From Siphonodentalium dalli (taxonomy: Eukaryota; Mollusca; Scaphopoda; Gadilida; Siphonodentaliidae), in assembly GCA_032622095.1 (NCBI GenBank), contig CP136061.1, positions 173,357,107 through 173,421,106 of the forward strand: a stretch of 64,000 nt of DNA. Direction: 5' to 3'. The stretch's first letter is position 1; every line of letters begins with the position of its first letter. Under the pieces are notes generated by a model, which did no database searches, was not told the DNA's origin, and was given only the letters and a program-made list of their open reading frames with translations. The position numbers and the translations under genes are program-made. Shown piece after piece: positions 35,303 through 45,165 of the stretch.

Positions 35303-36433
35303 TTTTCAAACAAAATTACATATTTGAATAATAATAGTTTCCTATAAGTTTGAACAGTCAGATGCTTACTAGTCATTATTTTAACAGTCCACATCACTCT
35401 CATCATAACTTTCAGTATAGTCGGCTCCTTCATAGTCCACAAGAATCTCCTCAATGTCATCTGGAATGATCTTATCATACCACTGGGGCAAAACATCTTC
35501 CATCCACCCATGTTCTATGAAACTAACATCTTCCACCATTCTCATTGTTGAGAGTTTCCAAAGTCTTGAAATGTAATTTGAATGCAAAACATGGAGAAAT
35601 AAGGATTCACGACAAGGGGGATAATAACGACATGTCAACAATTTGATTTGATCTGAGTTTGTTCTCGTAGATACCCAATTGAGCAAGCGTGTTTAAATGC
35701 CTTTCTTTCTTCATAGCTTTCCAGCATAGCCTTTTTCCCTTTCTGAAAAATGCTGAATTGTAGTCATTTCCTGACAATGCATGAAGGCCAACCAGCGCTT
35801 CTTTCTGAAGTGCTATCAGGTCAACAATGTATGCTGACACGGCTGATCGTTGTGGAAGTGAGGAATTAGAAGAAATATTTTTCTGAATGATATTCATAAG
35901 AAAAATTTTTGGAGTTGACCGAATACTACCGTCTGGAAACGCGAGGCTCAGAGGAACTGGAGATAGAGGATACTCCAACGCCTTTTCGAAGTCTATAACT
36001 TTTCCATGTTCTCTTGATGTAGCTAGCAATTGACCAAGAATGTCTCTATTTGCCTCAACAATGGATGATTTTCCTTTAATTGTTAAATGTTTGCTTTTGA
36101 CGGCTTTCAAAAACACTTTTTCAAAATTTCGTTTGATTAGGTTCTGAAATGGAACATCTGAATACTGCAAACGTTTTTCAACAAAAAGTTTATGAGCTGA
36201 TATCCTTTTGGAAGAATTTCAAATATATCGTTTGTTGCTTCGACATTAAGAGGTACACCTGAACTCAATACATATAACAACGATGTGTTTAATTTTTGAC
36301 TCAAAGGGTTTAAATATTCGTCAGTCAACACTCTCATAACTGTTGAATCGTGTTGATACATTGGATTCCGAAGATAGAATTTGTGATGGACGAATTTGTC
36401 TGTAGACATTCTCAGAAGAGTTGACTTGGGCAA
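35303..36433 (-). pseudogene. PIN/XPG-like nuclease ORF, inverted copy with two in-frame deletions
   Basis: Three overlapping frames (36433-36137, 36170-35607, 35686-35381) together cover the N-terminal region, which the plus-strand copies lack, and the C-terminus. Recognisable parts are VLSSGVPLNVEATNDIFEIL, then SIVEANRDILGQLL, then SAYIVDLIAL, then GLHALSGNDYNSAFF. This copy lacks about 205 residues between IVDLIAL and QKEAL. It also lacks about 35 residues between LAQLG and IYENK, compared with the copy at 36588. Both deletions keep the reading frame, but frameshifts elsewhere make it a pseudogene. The C-terminal frame ends in the same acidic tail ESDVDC. The 3' non-coding part runs to about 35303, where DIRS-like sequence starts. 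Confidence 0.75.
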
Positions 36434-36539
36434 ATGTTTTTAAATTTTCCGTGTTCTTCGCAAGGAGAATCTAATAAAACAAACAGCAACGTACATGCAT
36501 GATGACATTATAGACTTCCCATCCTCGTTACCCGAGCTG

Positions 36540-37940
36540 AAAGGAAAATCAACTATTGTTTAGGCAAATAGAGACATTCTTGGTCAATTGCTAGCTACAT
36601 CAAGAGAACATGGAAAAGTTATAGACTTCGAAAAGGCGTTGGAGTATCCTCTATCTCCAGTTCCTCTGAGCCTCACGGTTCCAGACGATAGTATTCAGTC
36701 AACTCCAAAAAATGTTCTTATGGATATCATTCCGAAAAATATTTCTTCTAATTCCTCACTTCCACAACGATCAGCCGTGTCAGCGTACATTGTTGACCTG
36801 ATAGCACTCATCAGAGTTCAGGTAGCACTTCCAGAAACACATGAGGAATTTGTTATTAAAGTAATATCTTCTCTTCCAAAGTATTATAACAGAGTTGATC
36901 TAGTTTGTGATTCTTACAAGAATGTTAGTTTGAAAGCTGGAGAGCGTTTGAGGCGTGGTTCATCTGATCAAATCTTCGTTAAATCAGAATACTCAAAACT
37001 TCCACGAGACTTTTCGGATTTTCTAAAATGCGATAAACAAAAAACCAGATTAATAGAAATGTTTGAAAATGTTCTATCGAAGAGAACAAATGATATTCTT
37101 GCTATTCTAAGGTCGAAAGTGATAGTTTTCTCAACTTTCAATAGTTGTTTACATCTTACTGCTGAGGAAACAATAAGTGTGCCAGATTTGATCAGCAATC
37201 AAGAAGAAGCAGACACTAATGTGATTCTTCACGCAAAGCACATACTGGATACGACTGAAGGTTCAGTTATTATAAGGTCACCCTCTGGTGATACAGACAT
37301 AGCCGGTATTGCCATTTCAATATTTCGCTATACCACGTATGCTCGAAGGGTTTTTCTGGATTCGAATAAGGGTGTGCATAGATGTGTCATCAATCTATCG
37401 GATGTTGATCTAAGTGAGATTCAGAAAGAAGCCCTAATTGGCCTTCATGCATTGTCAGGAAATGACTACAATTCATCATTTTTCAGAAAGGGAAAAAGGC
37501 TATGCTGGAAAGCTATGAAGAAAGAAAGGCATTTAAACACGCTTGCTCAATTGGGTAATTCGTGGAAAATGAGTGATGAACTGTTCTGTTCAATTGAGGA
37601 ATATGTATGTGAAGTATACAACAGGAAAGAGAAGGATGTAAACCAAGCTCACTATAGTATCTACGAGAACAAACTCAGATCAAATCAAATTGTTGACATG
37701 TCGTTATTACCACCTTGTTGTGAATCCTTATTTCTACATGTTTTGCATTCAAATTACATTTCAAGATTTTGGAACCTCTCAACAATGGAAGATGTTAGTT
37801 TCATAGAACATGGGTGGATGGAAGATGTTTTGCCCCAGTGGTATGATAAGATCATTCCAGATGACATTGAGGAGATTCTTGTGGACTATGAAGGAGCCGA
37901 CTATACTGAAAGTGAAGATGAGAGTGATGTGGACTGTTAA
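36540..37940 (+). CDS. PIN/XPG-like nuclease-type ORF, N-terminally truncated
   Basis: A 450-codon frame (36588-37940), the longest in the window. Order of motifs: ILGQLLATSREHGKVIDFEK at the start, SAYIVDLIAL near residue 70, then QEEADTNVILHAKHI near 208, SPSGDTDIAGIAISI near 232 and GLHALSGNDYNSSFFRKGKR near 288. It ends in an acidic tail. This order (VIDxxAL, EEADTxxxLHA, S-DTD, HALxGxD) is that of an abundant PIN/FEN1-like family in invertebrate genomes, usually repetitive. The acidic residues fit metal-binding positions, but activity is inference. Upstream homology continues to about 36540 through a stop codon (TAG where the inverted copy has GAG), and the N-terminal third is missing, so it is likely inactive. 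Role in the host or a mobile element is unknown. Confidence 0.7.
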
Positions 37941-38152
37941 AATAATGACTAGTAACCATCTGACTGTTCAAACTTATAGGAAACTATTATTATTCAAATA
38001 TGCAATTTTGTTTGAAAAAAAATATTGTTAGGGGTAACAATATCATGAATATAAGGAAACATATAAAATAAATGGTAATTATTTCTTATTAGATAGTAGC
38101 ACAAATGATGTGAGCTGTTTTTAAAGCTCATTTGGTCGTGATTTAAAGAACT

Positions 38153-38654
38153 GACATTGTCAGGAAATGACTACAATTCAGCATTTTTCAGAAAGGGAAA
38201 AAGGCTATGCTGGAAAGCTATGAAGAAAGAAAGGCATTTAAACACGCTTGCTCAATTGGGTAATTCGTGGAAAATGAGTGATGAACTGTTCTGTTCAATT
38301 GAGGAATATGTATGTGAAGTATACAACAGGAAAGAGAAGGATGTAAACCAAGCTCACTATAGTATCTACGAGAACAAACTCAGATCAAATCAAATTGTTG
38401 ACATGTCGTTATTACCACCTTGTTGTGAATCCTTATTTCTACATGTTTTGCATTCAAATTACATTTCAAGATTTTGGAACCTCTCAACAATGAAAATGGT
38501 GGAAGATGTTAGTTTCATAGAACATGGGTGGATGGAAGATGTTTTGCCCCAGTGGTATGATAAGATCATTCCAGATGACATTGAGGAGATTCTTGTGGAC
38601 TATGAAGGAGCCGACTATACTGAAAGTGAAGATGAGAGTGATGTGGACTGTTAA
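38153..38654 (+). pseudogene. PIN/XPG-like ORF, C-terminal tandem duplicate
   Basis: From 'attgtcaggaaatgac' at 38156 the sequence repeats the last about 490 coding bases of the preceding ORF plus its about 210-bp 3' flank, to about 38865. It encodes the C-terminal 165 residues, starting inside HALSGND. It has three extra codons in STMKMVEDV and an A where the first copy has S in YNSAFF. In both respects it agrees with the inverted copy, so the first copy carries the newer changes. It has no start of its own. Confidence 0.85.
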
Positions 38655-38865
38655 AATAATGACTAGTAACCATCTGACTGTTCAAACTTATAGGAAACTA
38701 TTATTATTCAAATATGCAATTTTGTTTGAAAAAAAATATTGTTAGGGGTAACAACATCATGAATATAAGGAAACATATAAAATAAATGGTAATAATTTCT
38801 TATTAGATAGTAGCACAAATGATGTGAGCTGTTTTTAAAGCTCATTTGGTCGTGATTTAAAGAAC

Positions 38866-39321
38866 GATTTTTAAGTTATGACCATTTTTCGCTGGACGAA
38901 AAATTGAAATTTCGTCAAATATAGGCCAAAAAATTACAAATTTGAATTTTTTTCAAAATACGTCTATCCTTTTGTGATATTTCTTTTTGCTCATGATAAG
39001 TAGACTAATTGATGTCAGTTAGGTGGATGTTTCGTTTCATTTATCACAATTTTAACTATCATAGATTGATTTTTTAGAATATAGCCATTTTCAAGCAATT
39101 TTGACATGATTTTGACCATTTAAAAAAAAGTTCTGGGCTTTGCCCCATACACCTCAGAAATTCTGATGTAGAATGGTACCCAGAAATAGAAAATCAACAT
39201 GGGAATTTCTCCATCTCCGGGTGACACCTACCTCAGCGACAACCCGGTCTATATAGCAATACTGTTTTGAAAACAGCAGACAGAAAACCTACATGAAAAG
39301 ATTTCAAATATAAATAATGTA
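38866..39321. other. Gene-free stretch
   Basis: AT-rich spacer between the PIN-like repeat and the end of the LINE ORF1. The place where the LINE's ORF2 would begin on the minus strand holds no reverse-transcriptase or endonuclease frame. Confidence 0.6.
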
Positions 39322-40666
39322 TTAATATTCCTTTATCTCAAAATATTCGCAGTATCTGACACACAACTTTGCGGGATAATTGAGAAGATATTTATGATAT
39401 CTGTTAAATCTGGCATGAGTCTTTATTAATTCATCAAGTTGACGATCGGGTGGCTGGATCACCGGTAGATGATCCCTTGCCCAACAGCCAGCCTGTTTCC
39501 ACAATTTAATGGTGTCCCCATTCAAAGATGACTCCTTCTCTTGGAGCATCGCATCAAACTTCAAAAATTCAATGTTCAACCTCTGCTTCTGAGAGTCAAA
39601 AAACTTGACAGACTTTTGTTTTGGAACAACTGGGTCAATATCCTTTGTTGGTTTCGGAGTAAACGTAAATACTGTAGTAGCTGTATCTATTGCCTGTGAG
39701 ACAGGTTCAGGAACAGGAGAAATATCATTCTCCTGAACTTGTGTTGCTAATGATTTACTAACAGGTTTGGCTTGCCTCTCTGTCTGAGTGCTGGCACTAA
39801 CATACTTTTTCTTAGAAACGGCAGCCGAGTATGTGACTTGAGAAATTGTTGGTCTGGCACCAACTAATTTCTTAGCATCCATGTACGATAAATGTTTCTC
39901 AGCCTTACATCTTTGTAATTTGAATTCATATTCCCATATGGGGCATGAACGATCCATTGCAGCATGTGAACCTTGACAGTTCAAACATTTTTTAGGATTT
40001 GTACAATCCTTATAATCATGACCAGGAACAGAGCAGCGTGCACAAATGATTTCTTTACTTTTACAATGTTCCTGGCCATGGCCGTAGCCCTGGCATTTAA
40101 AACATCGTAATGGATTTGGAACATAGGTATGTAAATCAATTTTCATGTACCCAACCTTCAATGTCGGTGGATGTTCGCACCGATTGAAGGTCAGGAGATA
40201 ACTATTCAGAGGAATACGAATACCATCAACAGTTTTTGTAAACCGACGGACTTCTGTAACTCCCAGTGGTGCCAACTCCGCCAATATCTCTGATTCCGAA
40301 GAATGAGCTATATCGCGGGTCCGCAACACAGCTCTGCTACTATTTAATGACTTGTGAGGAGTAGCAAATACTGGTGTTTGTGCAATAGTTGTCAACCCCA
40401 GCAGAGCATCAGATTGAACCTTCCTTGAGCATTCAATCAAGAGAGAGCCACTTATTGGCCCAGTCCTGATTGGTTTGACAGATTTCAATTGACCAGCAAT
40501 GCTTTGTAGCGTTTTATCGATAACAGGATATCGATAAGATAGAAGGTCGTTTCACATTTGGGTCGAAGCCAAGAACCAAGTACTGTGGGAATACCACAGC
40601 ATCATTGGAACTTGGCGGGTCATCAATCTTACGTTTGTGTGTTTGTTTTTTGGTTTGAGTTTCCAT
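39322..40666 (-). pseudogene. Non-LTR retrotransposon ORF1 (gag-like, CCHC zinc knuckles), one frameshift
   Basis: Gag-like nucleic-acid-binding protein of a Jockey/I-like non-LTR element, which packages the element RNA for reverse transcription. The likely start is ATG at 40666, giving a basic KKQTHKRK segment. A frameshift near 40535 leads to the 388-codon frame ending at 39322. After an RRM-like region (KVGYMKIDLHTYVPNPLRC) come CFKCQGYGHGQEHC, CARCSVPGHDYKDC and CLNCQGSHAAMDRSC. The first two are CCHC knuckles and the third is a degenerate CCHC-like one. The C-terminal part is rich in T, P and K. Full ORF1 length would be about 448 residues. No ORF2 lies downstream, so this is a solitary ORF1 and probably dead. 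Confidence 0.88.
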
Positions 40667-41887
40667 AAAAAAAAAATATATATCGACAACTAGCCCAGCA
40701 GCCTCCGTGGACTACTTCAAATTCTGGTCGGGCCGAAGACTGGTACATAACTGAAGCGGTGAACCGTTTAGCCACTGCATATAGCAGCCTCCCGGTAGCT
40801 CTCCACAGTGAGACAGGCGTGAACAATACAGGATTCAACATTCAACAATCATCAGACAAACACAAAGAGACAGGACAAAACAGAAACATCATATATGAAA
40901 AAACTGAAAACCATACTTCAAACATCAGACGAGCAATACAACATATAACAAAATGAATCTGAGACACTGTGGAGAGGCGTGACTAGCCGATTGATTGAGC
41001 CGGGTCAACTCAACCACCCGTCTTGAAGAGATGTAGGACCAAAGAGGACCATGAGCTAAGTCGCATCCGCAGGTCGATGCCTCACGTGATACAACCTCCC
41101 TAGTACCTCCAGGACTCCTAAACCACATCTCACGGGATGCACCCCACGGCAAACAGAGTGCCACATTAGGGGATTTTTACCCCTCACAGTGGGGCGGTAG
41201 GCCTATTCTACCCCGGGCCCACACGGGGCCACCTGAGATGAGAAGTCACTCAGCACTGCGGTAGAAAGCAGCTACATGTGTTATCAAGGTAATATATATT
41301 CTAGTGACAGTAAACAATGCATCAGTATGGCTGCCACAGACATTCCAAAATTACCTACTGACAGAAAAGCTGCATAGGTGATATATGTGAAGGAAACACC
41401 TGAGATTAAACAACCCTCAGCACTGCAGAACTCTCCGGCGCCCCACAAAAGTCAGCATGATAATTAATTTCGGAGAAAAGTCAAAAAGAAGAAAAAATGA
41501 ATGCTATTTGCCATTGAGACATATACTGTAGTGAAAAGACGACAGTATTTATTCAATTTAAGACAGACCAACCATATTACGATTTCTATATTTATTTTGA
41601 TTATATAAAATATACACATAAAACACAAATATACGTTTGGCTTCATGGGGAATATTCATTTTTCGCTCCACCTGACAATCAACTATGTAGGCACTGTGTA
41701 GACCCGTTATACAGACGATGCAGAAATGAGTTAAGATTGCATATGATACTAGACTGTCTGTTAAGTGTCTGGTCTACCACAGCGATTGAAAACATGAGAG
41801 GCCTGGCAGGCTATTGTAGTTAAGCATTTACACCGGGTTTCACCGCGGTGGTTTAGAGTGAAATGCCTGTCAGGCTTTATTGGGGAC
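40667..41887. other. Gene-free stretch, possibly the 5' leader of the LINE
   Basis: The part next to the ORF1 (40667-41280) is more GC-rich than its surroundings and could be the element's 5' untranslated region. No promoter element or element end was identified. From 41280 it is AT-rich with nothing recognised. Confidence 0.35.
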
Positions 41888-43430
41888 TTCGTTGTGACTT
41901 TCATGACGTCAGCCAATAGAATGTTCGCGTCATGTGAGTGACGTCTAATGACCACCCACATTACGCCGTGACTCGGTGATTGACAGCTAGTTTTGTGCAT
42001 GTCAACCGAGTAGTCCCGGTTGACCGAGTTGTCTCGACTCATTTAACAGCGCGACCGAGTTGTCCTGGCAGACCGAGTTGACTCGGCTAGCCGAATTGTC
42101 CCGGCTCATGTAACAAGCCCCTTAGGTTCATAAAATGTTCGCGGGCGAAACATACCTTACCACGCACAAACGCTCTTTATTTTTTATTGTGAAGAAAATT
42201 CTGGCCGGCAGTAAATTCCAAAAGGAGGCCCACATGGACGGATGTAGTCAATGTAATTTCAAACCAAATAATTATAGTCTAAATTAGTGTAATTTAATTT
42301 AGTATACCGGTAGGACGTCGACTATATACTTATAAGATTATCACACCTTGTCGCCTGACGTATCAGATCTCCAACACACTGAATTATGGGGCGCCGTTCT
42401 TCTATTTATTACCTATTTAGTGATATCACTAATTCATTTTATGATATCACAAAATCGATTTTGTGATATCACTAAATGCTTATTATTTTGTGATATCCCA
42501 AAATCGATTTTGTGATATCATAAAATGAATTAGTGATATCACAAATTCGATTTTGTGATATCACATATTCATTTTGTGATATCACTAATTCTGACAACAT
42601 GACTATTTAGTTACATCACTAATATTATTTTGTGATATCATGAAATATTTTGTGATATCACAAAATCGTGTAAATGAATTTATGATATCACAAATTTGAT
42701 TTTGGAATTCAAGAATTTGAATTTGTGATATCTTAAAATATTTAGTGATATCACAAAATAATTTGTGATATCACAAAATGAATTAAGGATATCACATAAT
42801 CGAATTAGTGATATCATAAAATCGAATTAGTGATATCATAAAATGAATTAGTGATATCACTAAATAGGTAATAAATAGAAGAACGGCGCCCCATACTGAA
42901 TAGATCGTCTGGCTAAACAATGGGCTCAATCAAACCACATTTATAGTGCACTCTTTGTGTTTTTCAACACATTCTAAAAACGGCAAGTACACCGCGACCG
43001 AAAGGCAAGTATACCGCGGTCGAACGGCAAGTATACCACGGTCGAACGGCAAGTATACCGCGGCTGGACGGCAAGTATAGGCCTACACCGCGGCCGAACG
43101 GCAATTAAACAGCGGACCAACTGCAGTTAGCCAGTGTGGCCGCGATGTTGTTGCAGTTCGGTCGCGGTGGAAACACAAACCGCACCACGGTTAAGTGGAC
43201 ACTTGTTTTGTCCAGCGTGGTAGCTAATTGCTTGTTATGGAAATCCCTCATTTAGGTGAGAAGAACCCCAGTATATTGGGTATATAAACGATAATAGTAA
43301 AACTATTCTGATAAAAACTATCGTAATGATAGAAGAGTTTATAAAACTGTGGATTCAGTGTATTGATTAATATATTAAAATATAGCACGTTTGTTTGTTG
43401 TTTGTTTATTATATTTACAGTGCTGATTAA
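41888..43430. mobile_element. Family A, outer copy, left part (5' truncated)
   Basis: Aligns to 19141-20741 of family A copy 1, from 'ttcgttgt' to 'cagtgctgattaa', but without the 522-bp MITE and with its own 511-bp MITE at 42385. Its left 2.9 kb, including the TIR, is missing: similarity starts abruptly at about 41888. The sequence resumes at 50376 after two inserted elements. Confidence 0.88.
42385..42895. mobile_element. 511-bp palindromic MITE rich in GATATC, 6-bp target duplication
   Basis: Ends are TATGGGGCGCCGTTCTTCTA and its exact reverse complement. The flank CTGAAT is duplicated (42379-42384, 42896-42901). Family A copies at about 19665 and 48600 have the intact 'cactgaatagatcg' site. 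The whole interior is built from about 20 units of TAGTGATATCAC/TTTTGTGATATCACAAAA, each palindromic around GATATC, some joined by ATCGAT. There is no coding capacity. Confidence 0.92.
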
Positions 43431-45162
43431 GGGGTCATCTCAAAACTCTAATCGGTACCGATTGACATTTACCGATTGTAATCAAGCCTTTTGAATCGGA
43501 AACAATCGGTAAGTCGGGCAGCGCGTAATTACGTTTAGAGCGTCATGAACGGAAAAATCGGTACCGATTCTACCGATCAATGCATAAGACGTCAACGTCA
43601 AAAGAGGGAACGCCACAGTCGGTAAGACAATCGGTGAAATCGGTACCGATTGAGACGTTTAACGTTCGATTTATGTTGCATGAAAGAGTGAACGCCGCAG
43701 TCGGTAATATAATCGGTGAAATCGGTACTGATTGAGACGTTTTACATTGTATTGTCGTAGTATGAAAGCAACACGCATCTGTCGTTGTTAACCCCAGAAC
43801 AGAGATCATCGGGGATTCCCCCAGAAAAAATCCTATGACCCCTACACATTTACGATAATGGGACAATCCTGGATCAACTCTGTGCACTACTTTGCACGCG
43901 ATTTAATAAAAAAATATATGTTCCAAATGCGCGTCTTATATGAGATATAAAAGTGACCATTATAAAATCCGCATACTGTTTGAATAATATTTTATTCAAA
44001 ATACAAATGGATTAATGTTAAATCTACGCTAAACAGTACTTTTTCGGCACTATTTTGACCAATTCTCTCGTATTCCTCCGCGCACATTTTCGGAAGTTTG
44101 TTTTGCGCGCATACTGTCATTTTTGAAGTCAATGTGACGTTTTCGAAGCATTATCAACTTAATCAAGGTGAATCGACGCACATCAAACAAAATTATTATT
44201 TATTTTTTATTTTCTACAAAGACAAAAAGCCGTTCTGTCCTTCTGTTTTCAATTATAAATAGTCAAATCTAACAGACACTCGAAAGCATGTGTTTGTCAA
44301 AAAGTAAACAGATTCGAGATACCTGGCACGTGCACATTCTGAACTCCTCGACCTGTGACCTCTGGGGCCAATCGGTAATTTTGTTTCTAAGCATCGTGTA
44401 AATGGAACCGGTGTTCTGAAAAAAGTGCACATGTTCTGATATACTATTTGTTGCAGAACACCGGTCTTTCAAATTACCGATTGAATAAGTATAAGAAAAC
44501 ATGGATGGCGACGAGTCAAGAGTCGCTACTCGCTAATGGTGAAAAATGTTTTAAGCTCCGTTAATTTAGCGTCCGGAACGATTTTATCGCTGCAGAGTTG
44601 TAGCTGAGTATGTTATTTATAGGAAACATGCGACATATGCCCAGTATTTTGTGTTTAGTGTTTTTATTTGAGATATGTTTGTCCCAGCACCTGGTTAAGC
44701 CTGCATAACTTGAGTTTATTATATTAGGATACCGATTTATAAACTCGATTAAACCCTTACTTTTATACGAGAGTTGACTGTAAGGAAACCTTGGTCTAGT
44801 TATTACTAGACTGAATACAGGCCTACGTGGTACCGGTATTAACTTGAAAACAAATACATAAAAAAATAAATCATGTGTTGCCAGACCAATAGTGAATTAC
44901 TCAGGTGATGCGCCAATTAGCGACGTTATATTTGAGTACCGGTAACGTTCTGATCGGTAGATTCGGTACCGATTGTGACCGTCACAAATTGATGTAATCG
45001 GAAAAATCGGTACCGATTTCACCGATTGACGCGTTGTTCAAAAACGTCATTTCTACGTTGTAATCGGTATTTTATCGGTAGAAATGACTTCCACAATGCG
45101 TTGTCAATCGGAAAAATCAGTGTTTTTGGCCATTTTACCGAATTTAGTTTTGAGATGACCCC
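43431..45162. mobile_element. Element B: 1.7-kb Harbinger-like element with TAA target duplication
   Basis: The left end is GGGGTCATCTCAAAACTCTA. The right end, GTTTTGAGATGACCCC, is the reverse complement over 16 bases. Flanks are TAA (43428-43430, 45163-45165). Subterminal regions (43447-43745 and 44955-45135) carry many ATCGGTACCGATT words and relatives. A 75-bp unit with 'gaaatcggtaccgattgaga' is duplicated at about 43640 and 43715. The interior is AT-rich without a transposase. Bases 8-15 of its end (TCTCAAAA) match family A. Confidence 0.88.
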
Positions 45163-45165
45163 TAA

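Noticed and set aside
35700-35830. Missing segments in the inverted PIN-like copy as spliced introns of a retrocopy
   Set aside because: The breakpoints do not have GT...AG in the required register. One join has a GTA microhomology and the other a single shared T, which fits deletion better.
42385-42895. GATATC array as a CRISPR-like array
   Set aside because: Units are themselves palindromic, overlap without unique spacers, and lie between perfect terminal inverted repeats in a eukaryotic setting.
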